A DNA stretch of 16,072 bases from Desulfofustis sp. (GTDB lineage: Bacteria > Desulfobacterota > Desulfobulbia > Desulfobulbales > Desulfocapsaceae), in the NCBI GenBank assembly GCA_030145365.1, contig JAQYVS010000253.1, positions 1-16,072 on the forward strand, written 5' to 3'. Numbering within the stretch: position 1 is the first letter of the stretch; each line of letters begins with the position of its first letter. The notes under the pieces are model-generated. The model saw only the letters and a list, made by a program, of their open reading frames with translations. It had not been told where the DNA came from and did not search any database. This document shows positions 1 through 7,165 of the stretch, piece by piece. A program made the position numbers and the translations under genes.

Positions 1-1
1 G

Positions 2-1444
2 TATAACATCAACAAAACCAAAATAATCGGAACCCTTGGACCAAGCTGTAAAACAGAGCAAAGTGTCGCCGATCTTATTGTTGCCGGGATGGATGTGGCC
101 CGTATCAATCTTTCCCATGGAGATCGGCAAAGCCATACTCAGGCCATTGAGACCGTGAAACGGGCACGTGAAAAAACAGGTAAAAAAACAGCTATTTTAC
201 TCGATATACGTGGCCCTGAAATCCGGGTTGGAGAACTGGGAAAAGGCACATTTTTAAACATCGGTGCAGAAATCGTCTTCTCCAGTAAGGCAGGTAATGC
301 AGGAACAACACCGGTTAATTACGATGCATTTGCAGATGACGTCTCAGTCGATGATTTCATCCTCCTTGACGACGGAAAAATGAGACTTCAGGTTGTCGAT
401 ACCGACAATAATCAAGTTACCGCTCAAGTCATTGTCGGCGGCACTCTCTACTCTAGAAAAAGGGTAAGTCTTCCCGACATCGAGGTTAATCTGCCGTCCA
501 TCACCACCGAGGACAGAGAAGATATCGTTTTTGGTGTCCACCAGGAAGTGGATTTTATTGCCGCATCCTTTGTCCGAAAAGCAGAAGATGTTGAAAATGT
601 TCGGGAAGTTATCAGAGACAGTGGCGGTAATCAATGGATTATCGCCAAGATAGAGAATAGACAGGGGGTGGAAAACCTCCAAGAAATCCTTGAAGTTGCA
701 GATGGACTGATGGTTGCTCGCGGAGACCTTGGAGTGGAGATGCCTGCCGAGGAAGTTCCGGTGATCCAGAAAAGGATTATCAAAGCGGCAAATATTGCCG
801 GCAAACCGGTCATCACTGCAACCCAGATGCTCGAATCAATGATATCCTCTCCTACCCCGACCAGAGCCGAAGCCAGCGATGTAACCAATGCCATTTTCGA
901 CGGTACCGATGCGGTCATGCTCTCTGGAGAAACTGCGGTTGGCGGTTATCCGCTTGAAGCGGTTCGTTTCTTGGCCAGAAACGCCCGTATCAGCGAAGCA
1001 GCCCTTGACTATGAAGCCATTCTGGCTGACGGACTCCGCAACAGAAGACCGGTAATAACAGATGCCATCTCTTATGCATCCTGCGCTACCGCTGCAGATC
1101 TCTCGGCAGCTGCAATCATTACTGCTACAACATCAGGCTCCACTGCTCTGCGCGTCGCCCGTTATCGACCGAAAACACCGATACTCGCGTTCAGTTCCGT
1201 ACCTGCAACATTGAGAAAACTGCAATTGATCAGAGGAGTGATTCCCAGATCATGCACCAAATCCTACAGTCTTAATCAGCAGATATATTATATCGTCCAT
1301 AAGGCTCTGCAGGAAAAATTGATTGAGGTCGGTGAGCGAGTTATCATCACCGCTGGGTTACCGCTGCACACCGCAGGCACTACCAATACTCTGAAGGTAT
1401 TGCGTATTGATGAGAGATATCTTGAGAAGCCCGATGAAGAGTAA
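2..1444 (+). CDS. pyk: Pyruvate kinase, 5' end missing
   Basis: Catalyses phosphoenolpyruvate + ADP to pyruvate + ATP, the last step of glycolysis, in the cytoplasm. The reading frame is open from base 2, and the residues before the first internal ATG (base 89) are the family N-terminus (TKIIGTLGPSCKT), so the true start lies just outside the window. Visible signatures in order: RINLSHG near base 100; LLDIRGPEIR near 200, start of the barrel before the B domain; IIAKIEN near 640 with the catalytic Lys and metal-binding Glu; VARGDLGVE near 715 with the metal-binding Asp; ATQMLESM and TRAEASDVTNA near 820-890; and a complete C-terminal allosteric domain. About 480 residues are visible, the normal size for bacterial enzymes. 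The next gene follows after 54 bases. Family assignment is certain; the allosteric effector cannot be read. Confidence 0.97.
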   Translation, partial: YNINKTKIIGTLGPSCKTEQSVADLIVAGMDVARINLSHGDRQSHTQAIETVKRAREKTGKKTAILLDIRGPEIRVGELGKGTFLNIGAEIVFSSKAGNAGTTPVNYDAFADDVSVDDFILLDDGKMRLQVVDTDNNQVTAQVIVGGTLYSRKRVSLPDIEVNLPSITTEDREDIVFGVHQEVDFIAASFVRKAEDVENVREVIRDSGGNQWIIAKIENRQGVENLQEILEVADGLMVARGDLGVEMPAEEVPVIQKRIIKAANIAGKPVITATQMLESMISSPTPTRAEASDVTNAIFDGTDAVMLSGETAVGGYPLEAVRFLARNARISEAALDYEAILADGLRNRRPVITDAISYASCATAADLSAAAIITATTSGSTALRVARYRPKTPILAFSSVPATLRKLQLIRGVIPRSCTKSYSLNQQIYYIVHKALQEKLIEVGERVIITAGLPLHTAGTTNTLKVLRIDERYLEKPDEE

Positions 1445-1498
1445 CCCCATACTCCATATATTGACTCGGCGAGCCTGTATTTTTCTACACGTTTAAAC

Positions 1499-1918
1499 AT
1501 GATCCAGATTACCGAAACCATTTCTTTGCCTCTGCAGGATCTTGAATTTCAGCAGATTCGTGCTTCAGGGCCTGGCGGACAGCATGTGAATAAAGTGGCC
1601 ACAGCCGTACAGCTGCGTTTTGATATACACGGCTCCTCACTTCCCGATTATTGCAAGAACAGGTTGCAGCAACTTAACGATCATAGAATTACCGAGAGCG
1701 GAATTGTTATCATCAAAGCCCAGCAATATAGAAGCCTTGAGCAAAACAAATCCGATGCAATCCAACGTCTGCGTCTCATGATCCAAAGAGCCCTGAAAAA
1801 AACAAAAAAACGAATCGCCACCAGACCTACCAGGACATCACAGAAAAAACGGCTTGAAAGAAAACAACATAAGGGCCGAAGGAAATCACTGCGGCAAAAA
1901 ATCACATCGTATGAATAA
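1499..1918 (+). CDS. arfB: ArfB-type peptidyl-tRNA hydrolase (ribosome rescue)
   Basis: A codon-independent release factor that frees ribosomes stalled on mRNAs lacking a stop codon. Of 139 residues, about 20-32 carry the release-factor loop GPGGQHVNKV with the GGQ tripeptide (residues 26-28) that triggers hydrolysis of peptidyl-tRNA. The stop-codon recognition domains of RF1/RF2 are absent. The last ~45 residues are a Lys/Arg-rich tail, which in ArfB (YaeJ) enters the empty mRNA channel of the ribosome; the length matches the family (about 140). The start at 1499 is the only sensible ATG before the conserved region, though no good Shine-Dalgarno precedes it. It lies between pyk and a nuclease gene in the same direction. 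A weak TTGACT at 1462-1467 might give it its own promoter. The GGQ plus basic tail make the call firm. Confidence 0.93.
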   Translation: MIQITETISLPLQDLEFQQIRASGPGGQHVNKVATAVQLRFDIHGSSLPDYCKNRLQQLNDHRITESGIVIIKAQQYRSLEQNKSDAIQRLRLMIQRALKKTKKRIATRPTRTSQKKRLERKQHKGRRKSLRQKITSYE

Positions 1919-1945
1919 AGAATCGGGAATTTTCATTATCTGATC

Positions 1946-2770
1946 ATGCTCAACCACACGTTTTGCCACATCCAGGGAATCGGTCCTGCTGCTGAACGCA
2001 AGTTATGGCAGAAGAATATCCATACCTGGGAAGATCTGCTCGCTACTCCGACAATAGTACCGCGGGTAAGTGAGCAAGAAATCAGGATCATTCTGGAACA
2101 ATCCAGCCGCTCACTTCCAATCGCTCCTGAATTTTTCAGTACTCGTCTGAGCCAAAGTGAGAGGTGGCGTCTTTTTCCGCACTTCAGGCAGGTAACCGGC
2201 TACTTGGACATTGAAACCACCGGTATTGGCCCGGGCAGCGAAATCACCACCATTGCCTTATATGACGGTACCAGGGTTCGAACCTATGTTAACGGAGTAA
2301 ATATCGAAGATTTTCTCGATGATATCGCTGATATTAAGCTGTTTATTACCTACAACGGAATTTCATTTGATATTCCTGTCATCGAGCACTTTTTTCGAAC
2401 CAAGTTGAACCAGACCCAGATAGACCTGCGCTATGTTTTGGCCCGGCTCGGGATAAAAGGAGGATTGAAGCGCTGCGAGAAACAGCTGGGAATCAACCGG
2501 GGGAGCCTAGATGGAATTGATGGCTCTTTTGCCGTTCTACTCTGGCGCGAATATGAGCGTTACAACGATCCCCGAGTACTTGAGACGCTGCTTGCCTACA
2601 ATATCGAGGATACGGTAAACCTGGAACGATTAATGGTCGAAGCCTACAATCGCAATGTCCGTATGACTCCCTTTGCCCAAGACTTGCAATTGGATTTTCC
2701 TGAACCGCCCCAACTCCTGCACCAGCCCGATCCAGCGGTCGTCGATATGATTAAAGCTGGGGCGTATTGA
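1946..2770 (+). CDS. DEDD-type RNase H-like exonuclease domain protein (YprB-like)
   Basis: A 274-residue putative 3'-5' exonuclease of the ribonuclease-H-like fold. Exo I is YLDIETTG, with acids D88 and E90. Exo II is the ITYNGISFD segment, with N137 and D142. Exo III is YNIED, giving Y218 and D222, a DEDDy arrangement. The set is complete, so the enzyme is expected to be active; the substrate (DNA or RNA) is not shown. The N-terminal ~35 residues (HIQGIGPAAERKLW) resemble a helix-hairpin-helix nucleic-acid-binding motif. The gene starts 27 bases after arfB, is probably co-transcribed with it, and ends convergently 52 bases from the HDOD gene. Family memory: such proteins are usually annotated as ribonuclease H-like domain proteins (YprB/TM0106-like). 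The biological role is unknown. Confidence 0.82.
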   Translation: MLNHTFCHIQGIGPAAERKLWQKNIHTWEDLLATPTIVPRVSEQEIRIILEQSSRSLPIAPEFFSTRLSQSERWRLFPHFRQVTGYLDIETTGIGPGSEITTIALYDGTRVRTYVNGVNIEDFLDDIADIKLFITYNGISFDIPVIEHFFRTKLNQTQIDLRYVLARLGIKGGLKRCEKQLGINRGSLDGIDGSFAVLLWREYERYNDPRVLETLLAYNIEDTVNLERLMVEAYNRNVRMTPFAQDLQLDFPEPPQLLHQPDPAVVDMIKAGAY

Positions 2771-2822
2771 GCTGAGCAACAGCCCCCCTCTTCTTCATCC
2801 ATGGCCACAAGTGAGCAAGAGT

Positions 2823-3683
2823 TTATAGCTGCAGAAAGACGCCTGCTTTCAAAACTTCAGCTTCAATATCTTTGCCAATACTTCTAAATTCAGCCCAACT
2901 GACACCTGTTAAGGTCAGCAGATGGTTAAGCTCTGTTTCTGAAGGGTAGAAATTACCTGCATAGCCCAGGTCGTAGATATTAGCATAGACATCGCCCAAG
3001 GCCAGAAAAGCGGTCTGTATTTTATCAACTTCTTCGCTCCGATCGACTTCATGGTGAAACCCAATACAATTTCTGATTGTATCATTGAACTGCCATTTTC
3101 TGGCAATCTTTAGACCAACCTGCTGATGATCGAAACCATACAACTCCCGCTCCGCTTCAATGGGAGTAATCTGGGTGTGCTCGGACAAGCTGATCACCTC
3201 GGTATAGCTCTCGACAAAAGCCATTTTCCCCAGATCGTGCAACAGGCCACAAATCAGGAAATCCTCTCGTTGAGTTGTAGATCCCTGCTTGACACGGCTG
3301 AGCATTCCAGCTGCAACACCAGTGCTGATCGAATGTCTCCAAAATCCGGCCATAGGTAAGACCTGGGGAAAATTCAGTCTCGCCACTGCCTTATTAACTG
3401 CCTTTGATAATGTTATGCTCTTAACTGTATTGAAGCCGAGCATGGTAATTGCCCGGGTAAGTGATGTGACCTCACTGACCAACGAGTAGTATGCAGAATT
3501 AACAAGTTTAAGAACATGTTCGCTGAGAACTGAATCCTCAGACACAACCTGGCTTAAGTCCTCCGGGGTACTGTCAATCCGGCTGCAGATCTCGACCACT
3601 TGAGAGGCAGTGACGGACAGCTCAGGTATCGCTTCGACAAATGAGTCGATCTGCTCTTTGTATGATTTCTTATCCACGATCAT
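2823..3683 (-). CDS. HDOD domain protein with intact HD-type residues
   Basis: A stand-alone HDOD protein, a family tied to bacterial signalling and regulation of motility, stress and nucleotide signals. With the ATG at 3683 it has 286 residues. The HDOD core begins near residue 17 (AIPELSVTASQVVEIC) and includes the VNSAYYSLVSEVTSLTRAI signature near 61-79. Unlike many HDOD domains it keeps residues that look like a metal site: H117, H149-D150 (LLHDLGK), H186, H210-H211 and D231. A phosphohydrolase activity is therefore possible but not shown. A TTG at 3689 is an alternative start two codons upstream; neither has a clear Shine-Dalgarno. The gene has its own sigma70-like promoter at 3730-3758 and converges on the exonuclease gene. 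It has no attached receiver, EAL or GGDEF domain. Confidence 0.85.
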   Translation of the reverse strand: MIVDKKSYKEQIDSFVEAIPELSVTASQVVEICSRIDSTPEDLSQVVSEDSVLSEHVLKLVNSAYYSLVSEVTSLTRAITMLGFNTVKSITLSKAVNKAVARLNFPQVLPMAGFWRHSISTGVAAGMLSRVKQGSTTQREDFLICGLLHDLGKMAFVESYTEVISLSEHTQITPIEAERELYGFDHQQVGLKIARKWQFNDTIRNCIGFHHEVDRSEEVDKIQTAFLALGDVYANIYDLGYAGNFYPSETELNHLLTLTGVSWAEFRSIGKDIEAEVLKAGVFLQL

Positions 3684-3729
3684 TATCAAGTAAAGATTAT
3701 AAATAAATCAACGATACAGATTCAAAATC

Positions 3730-3758
3730 ATTGTATCTAAAAGGTAGCAGGGGGTCAA
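3730..3758 (-). promoter_or_regulatory. sigma70-like promoter for the HDOD gene
   Basis: On the minus strand TTGACC (3753-3758) is followed after exactly 17 bases by TACAAT (3730-3735). These match the -35 and -10 consensus at 5/6 and 5/6. Transcription would start near 3723, about 40 bases before the ATG at 3683. Confidence 0.65.
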
Positions 3759-3770
3759 CAAAGACTGCAT

Positions 3771-3839
3771 CCAATAAAAGTCTGGATCACCCGGAGATAT
3801 TAGTGTCAAAGATTATCAGCAACCACCAGACACTATTGG
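3771..3839. repeat. Two-part inverted repeat upstream of the HDOD promoter
   Basis: CCAATA (3771-3776) pairs with TATTGG (3834-3839), and inside it GTCTGG (3780-3785) pairs with CCAGAC (3826-3831). The two stems are concentric with a small 3/2 internal loop. A competing pair TAGTGTC (3801-3807) / GACACTA (3829-3835) overlaps the right arm. It ends 12 bases upstream of the -35 box of the HDOD gene, so it could be a regulatory site or a structured remnant. No function is recognised. Confidence 0.4.
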
Positions 3840-3971
3840 CTTGATCTGAGATGGTAGTCAATTATCGGTATTACGTTCCCAAGCACATAGCACACAACGG
3901 CCAGGGAGAGCGACTGCTTAAGTATATTTAAAAATAATGGCAACAAGAAAGGGGGATGGGTGGAAGACCAG

Positions 3972-4008
3972 AACACATACCCCCGATAAATATAGAGGGG
4001 TATGTGTT
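3972..4008 (-). terminator. Hairpin after nhaD, probable transcript end
   Basis: Arms AACACATACCCC (3972-3983) and GGGGTATGTGTT (3997-4008) form a perfect 12-bp stem with a 13-base loop, 19 bases beyond the nhaD stop codon. On the minus strand the stem is not followed by a real T run; the T run (TTTTGTT) lies on the plus-strand side. It may end nhaD transcripts weakly or protect their 3' end. Confidence 0.55.
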
Positions 4009-4026
4009 TTGTTAAAGAAGAGATTT

Positions 4027-5880
4027 TTACATAAATTTGGCGTTAATAAATAAGTGGCATATTATGCTTGCCCCATAGCCAAGCATGATCACCGGTGTCC
4101 ACTTCAGGTGTGCACCGAAGGTATAGATACCCCGGGCTGTCCCCATGAGGGCCACTCCCGCCGCTGAGCCGATTGAGAGCATACTGCCGCCAACCCCAGC
4201 GGTTAGTGTAACCAGGAGCCACTGCCCCTTTGACATGACGGGATCCATCGTGAGAACAGCGAACATAACCGGGATGTTGTCAACTATTGCAGACAGAAAA
4301 CCGACGATAGTATTGGCAGTCGTCGGACCGAGGTCATGGTACATATATTGAGATATGGCAGAGAGATAGCCAAATTGCGCAAGACCACCGACACAAAGGA
4401 TAACGCCATAAAAGAACAACAGAGTATCCCACTCTGCCCGGGCGATTTTTTTCATCAAATCGAACTGCTGGGCAGCAGCTTGCTTTTCGGTAAAATCTTC
4501 GAGAACCTGGACAGCTCCTGTGATGTTATCATTCTCATCCCGAATAGGCGTCGCAGAAAAAGATACCCAGCGCCCTTCTTCACCAAGAGTTGGGATGAAG
4601 CGGGACGCTTCATAAGCCCCTTCAATGAATTCATTTCGTTTGAATCTCCCATCATAGTGCTGGTCTATCGTCTGCTCCGGCATATAATTGAGAACAAGGT
4701 CGGCCATTACGGGCTGTTTGGTTTCGTAAAAGGGTTTCCAGTGATTACGAGTTCCGACAATATCCTCGGCCCTGATACCGGTAAAAAGCTCTGAGGCTTT
4801 ATTCCAGTGAGTAACCACATGATTATTGTCGATTGAAAAAGTGGGTAAGTCTGATTTTTCAATCATCTCATCGAGATCAAGCTTGCTATCGGCGATGGTG
4901 GAGATTGGGGAAATTGACTCAGAGCCACGGGCTCCAAGAATAGAATCATAACGTTCAGACCTGCCCTCGTGGACTTTGATGTGGTAGGAAAGCGGTCCCA
5001 GGAAGCCGAGTCCGAGCATCATGCCAGCAACAGGCGGCAAATGTAGAAAGTTATGAAAACTTACCGCTGTTGCAATGGTAATGATAAAAAAGACCATAAT
5101 AGCAATGGCACCATATTTAAGTGCCACAGTCTCTTCAAGTTTTTTCGGGATAGCTTTATCGACGGTAAAGCTCATGACAATTGCGGGAATGAGCCAGTTG
5201 ACAAGCGATGGCAAGAAAATACTGAAAAATTCAGTAAAGTGGAGTTTTCCTTTCTGCCAGACCATTAAGGTAGTGATGTCTCCAAAAGGTGAGAACGCGC
5301 CCCCCGCGTTCGCTGCAATCACCACGTTGATACAGGCAATGGCAGCAAATTTTTTATTGTCGCCACCAACTGCCATGACCACGGCACCCATGAGCAGGGC
5401 GGTGGTGAGGTTGTCAGCAATGGGTGAGATGATAAAAGCGAGAGCACCGGTCACCCAGAAAATCATTCGCAGCGACAGACCCTGAGAAACCAGGAAGGCT
5501 CTAAGGGCTTGAAACACATTTCGTTCTTCCATGGCGTTGATGTAGGTCATCGCAGCCAGAAGAAAAAGGAAGAGTTCTGCATATTCCAGCAGACTGTGTC
5601 TAATGGCTTCCTGTGCGGTATGCGTGTCTCCGATACTTATATAGGTAATCGCTAGCAGCACCCAGATGATGCCGGCAGCCAGGAGTACAGGTTTACTTTT
5701 CCGAAGATGGATGGTGTTTTCCAAAGGAACCAGAGCATACGCGAGTACAAAAACGATGATGCCAAGGTAGCCATAAACCGTGCCAGTGAGATCGACCACT
5801 CCAGCTTGCGCAGTATCACCTCCTGCCCAGGCTATGGCAGGTGCAAGAAAAAGTAATACGGTATATATCAAGGTTTTCAT
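4027..5880 (-). CDS. nhaD: NhaD-family Na+/H+ antiporter with inserted PAS domain
   Basis: An inner-membrane Na+(Li+)/H+ antiporter of the NhaD/ion-transporter superfamily, 617 residues against a usual 410-480. Residues 1-19 look like a signal peptide ending AWA. The first transport half runs to about residue 300 and includes EYAELFLFLLAAMTYINAMEER (99-120), ISPIADNLTTALLMG (151-165) and NAGGAFSPFGDITTLMVW (191-208), hallmark NhaD segments. The second half runs from about 482 (EWDTLLFF) and includes SAIVDNIPVMFAV (530-542) and the glycine-rich GGSMLSIGSAAGVALMG. Between them, in the central cytoplasmic loop, residues ~340-468 form a PAS domain (FSIDNNHVVTHWNKASE...; HWKPFYETKQPVMADLV; GAVQVLEDFTEKQ), of a type I associate with sensor kinases. 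AAAGGA lies 9 bases before the ATG. Single gene with its own likely promoter. The transporter family is secure; sensing and gating by the PAS are inferred. Confidence 0.93.
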   Translation of the reverse strand: MKTLIYTVLLFLAPAIAWAGGDTAQAGVVDLTGTVYGYLGIIVFVLAYALVPLENTIHLRKSKPVLLAAGIIWVLLAITYISIGDTHTAQEAIRHSLLEYAELFLFLLAAMTYINAMEERNVFQALRAFLVSQGLSLRMIFWVTGALAFIISPIADNLTTALLMGAVVMAVGGDNKKFAAIACINVVIAANAGGAFSPFGDITTLMVWQKGKLHFTEFFSIFLPSLVNWLIPAIVMSFTVDKAIPKKLEETVALKYGAIAIMVFFIITIATAVSFHNFLHLPPVAGMMLGLGFLGPLSYHIKVHEGRSERYDSILGARGSESISPISTIADSKLDLDEMIEKSDLPTFSIDNNHVVTHWNKASELFTGIRAEDIVGTRNHWKPFYETKQPVMADLVLNYMPEQTIDQHYDGRFKRNEFIEGAYEASRFIPTLGEEGRWVSFSATPIRDENDNITGAVQVLEDFTEKQAAAQQFDLMKKIARAEWDTLLFFYGVILCVGGLAQFGYLSAISQYMYHDLGPTTANTIVGFLSAIVDNIPVMFAVLTMDPVMSKGQWLLVTLTAGVGGSMLSIGSAAGVALMGTARGIYTFGAHLKWTPVIMLGYGASIICHLFINAKFM

Positions 5881-5991
5881 TGGTAATAATCCTTTTGTCG
5901 TATGGATTTGGTTCTACAGGACAGCCAGACTGCGATGGGAATATATCCTGATTGGGTTCAGAACTGGACAGCTCGTTTCTATCACCTTTTT

Positions 5992-6020
5992 CTTATCTCT
6001 TCAAGCAGTGCCATTGACAA
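5992..6020 (-). promoter_or_regulatory. Candidate sigma70-like promoter for nhaD
   Basis: On the minus strand TTGTCA (6015-6020) is followed after 17 bases by GATAAG (5992-5997), matching consensus at 5/6 and 4/6. It would give a leader of about 105 bases before the ATG at 5880. Confidence 0.4.
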
Positions 6021-6096
6021 GTATCTTCTTTGGATACCACCAGTACATTTCCGACCGAGAAGAAAATGAATGTAACCGGGATACAATACCGACCAT

Positions 6097-6300
6097 TCAG
6101 CAATCATGCTTTATCAGAAAATCACGAACCATTTCTTCCATTATATCCAGTCTGCTGCGTTTGGTTTCATGTACAAGTATCCACGAACAGCGCTGCCAGG
6201 CACTTACCAGATCGTCAGGGAGAAGGAGTTTGATTTCACTATAGTGGGAAATAGATCGAGAATTATCGGGATCGGTCTGTTCCTGGTTCTTCCGGCTCAT
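6097..6300 (-). CDS. Small protein resembling a ribbon-helix-helix regulator
   Basis: 67 residues. Its ATG overlaps the hisA stop codon as ATGA (6297-6300), which indicates translational coupling; AGGAG lies within the end of hisA, very close to the start. After a polar ~20-residue lead the pattern is a hydrophobic strand (SEIKLLLPDDL, 21-31), a helix (VSAWQRCSWILVHETK), a turn RSR, and a second helix (LDIMEEMVRDFLIKH). This strand-helix-helix order with a Pro-Asp-Asp-Leu cap resembles CopG/MetJ-type DNA-binding proteins, though the first helix is slightly long. I do not recognise a named family. The operon position suggests a role linked to hisA or the upstream ATPase. That it is a gene is likely; the fold is tentative. 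Confidence 0.6.
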   Translation of the reverse strand: MSRKNQEQTDPDNSRSISHYSEIKLLLPDDLVSAWQRCSWILVHETKRSRLDIMEEMVRDFLIKHDC

Positions 6301-7073
6301 GACTCCTGATTATGTTTGTTGTGATAAGCTACGACATCAGCATAACTCAGAGAATCACCACCGAAAATATCGAGGCCGCTGCCCACCGTTGCATCAAGTT
6401 TACCGTTGCCCAGGCGCCTAATGGCTTCCAGATCCTGGAGATCTCTGATACCTCCGGCATAGGTGGTGGGTATGAGCGTCAAATCCCCAAGCTTTGCAGC
6501 CAGAGAGATCTCAACACCGTTGCACTTTCCTTCCACATCTGCGGCATGGACCAAAAACTCATCACAATAGTTCCCCAATTGCCCCAGTGTCTCGTCGCCA
6601 ATAACAACCTCGGTGAATCTTTGCCAGCGATCAGTAACAATATAGTAGTCGTCCCCTTTCCTTCTGCAGCTCAGATCCAGAACGAGATGTGCTTTACCAA
6701 CTTCGTTTACCAGTTGTACAAGCCGTTTTTCATCAATCCGGCCATCCCGAAAGACCCATGAGGTTACAATCACATGGGAAGCACCTTGCTCAAGCCAATG
6801 GGAAGCATTTTCTAGCGTGATGCCGCCACCGATCTGCATCCCCCCGGGCCAGGCATTAAGGGCCTCAATTGCTGCCCGTTCATTGCCGGGACCCAGCATG
6901 ATAATATGACCACCCAATAGATTGTCACGCCGATACTGTTCGGCAAACCATGCCGATGATTGTTTGGCGACGAAGTTGGTCTGCAGTCGATCCGGAGCAT
7001 CATCGATCAAGGTCGACCCGACTATCTGCTTCACTTTTCCACCATGCAAATCTATACAAGGACGAAAGCGCAT
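6297..7073 (-). CDS. hisA: HisA, eukaryote-type ProFAR isomerase
   Basis: Fourth step of histidine synthesis: isomerises ProFAR (5'-ProFAR) to PRFAR by an Amadori rearrangement in a TIM barrel. 258 residues. It follows the yeast HIS6 / plant pattern rather than the ordinary bacterial one: FRPCIDLHGGKVKQIVG at the N-terminus, GHIIMLGPGNE, QIGGGI, SHVIVTSWVF, VLDLSCRRKG, EFLVHAADVEGKCNGVE and GSGLDIFGG. The two catalytic acids are D8 (CIDLH) and D133 (VLDLS). AAGGA lies about 7 bases before the ATG at 7073. No other his gene is visible; the upstream gene is a P-loop ATPase and the downstream gene overlaps by 4 bases. A strong terminator-like hairpin stands immediately before it. Assignment to the isomerase is firm; the eukaryote-type assignment rests on remembered HIS6 sequence features. 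Confidence 0.92.
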   Translation of the reverse strand: MRFRPCIDLHGGKVKQIVGSTLIDDAPDRLQTNFVAKQSSAWFAEQYRRDNLLGGHIIMLGPGNERAAIEALNAWPGGMQIGGGITLENASHWLEQGASHVIVTSWVFRDGRIDEKRLVQLVNEVGKAHLVLDLSCRRKGDDYYIVTDRWQRFTEVVIGDETLGQLGNYCDEFLVHAADVEGKCNGVEISLAAKLGDLTLIPTTYAGGIRDLQDLEAIRRLGNGKLDATVGSGLDIFGGDSLSYADVVAYHNKHNQES

Positions 7074-7084
7074 GTAATTTCCTT

Positions 7085-7123
7085 AAAAAAAGGCGGGCTC
7101 CCTGAATAAGGGTCAGCCCGCCT
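7085..7123 (-). terminator. Intrinsic terminator or attenuator in front of hisA
   Basis: On the minus strand the arms at 7115-7123 (AGGCGGGCT) and 7091-7099 (AGCCCGCCT) pair over 9 bases, continue with a 4-bp CCCT/AGGG stem after a 2-base bulge, and are followed by seven T (7085-7091). It is a textbook terminator for the ATPase gene. The T run ends 11 bases from the hisA start codon, so it also lies in the hisA leader. Confidence 0.85.
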
Positions 7124-7151
7124 GGTTCTCCGTAGCCGCCGTTGCGGGCGG
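7116..7151 (-). promoter_or_regulatory. Possible antiterminator pairing in the hisA leader
   Basis: Upstream of the terminator, CCGCC and GGCGG (7136-7140 with 7147-7151) form a 5-bp hairpin with a 6-base loop. Alternatively the six bases at 7144-7149 can pair with 7116-7121, part of the terminator's 5' arm. The two pairings exclude each other, as in an attenuator. I recognise no known riboswitch class. The pairings are short and may be fortuitous. Confidence 0.35.
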
Positions 7152-7165
7152 TGCACACTTGAGTT

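Larger units (their letters stand above)
3684..4026. other. Intergenic region between nhaD and HDOD genes
   Basis: 343 bases without a supported gene. It holds the HDOD promoter (3730-3758), a two-part inverted repeat (3771-3839) just upstream of it, and a long hairpin (3972-4008) next to the nhaD stop codon. The part between 3840 and 3970 shows nothing that I can name. Confidence 0.6.

Noticed and set aside
1..88. Pyruvate kinase starting at the internal ATG at 89
   Set aside because: Conserved N-terminal pyruvate kinase residues are encoded in frame before it from base 2, so the gene is cut by the window edge.
4336..5485. Plus-strand open frames opposite nhaD (up to 152 codons)
   Set aside because: They are antisense to a clear transporter gene, show no motifs, and are explained by its codon bias.
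5780..6244. Plus-strand open frame of 154 codons over the nhaD 5' end and the small gene
   Set aside because: It overlaps two better supported minus-strand genes and the nhaD promoter region and has no domain-like pattern.
6312..6761. Plus-strand open frame of 149 codons opposite hisA
   Set aside because: Antisense to well-conserved hisA; no ribosome binding site or motif.
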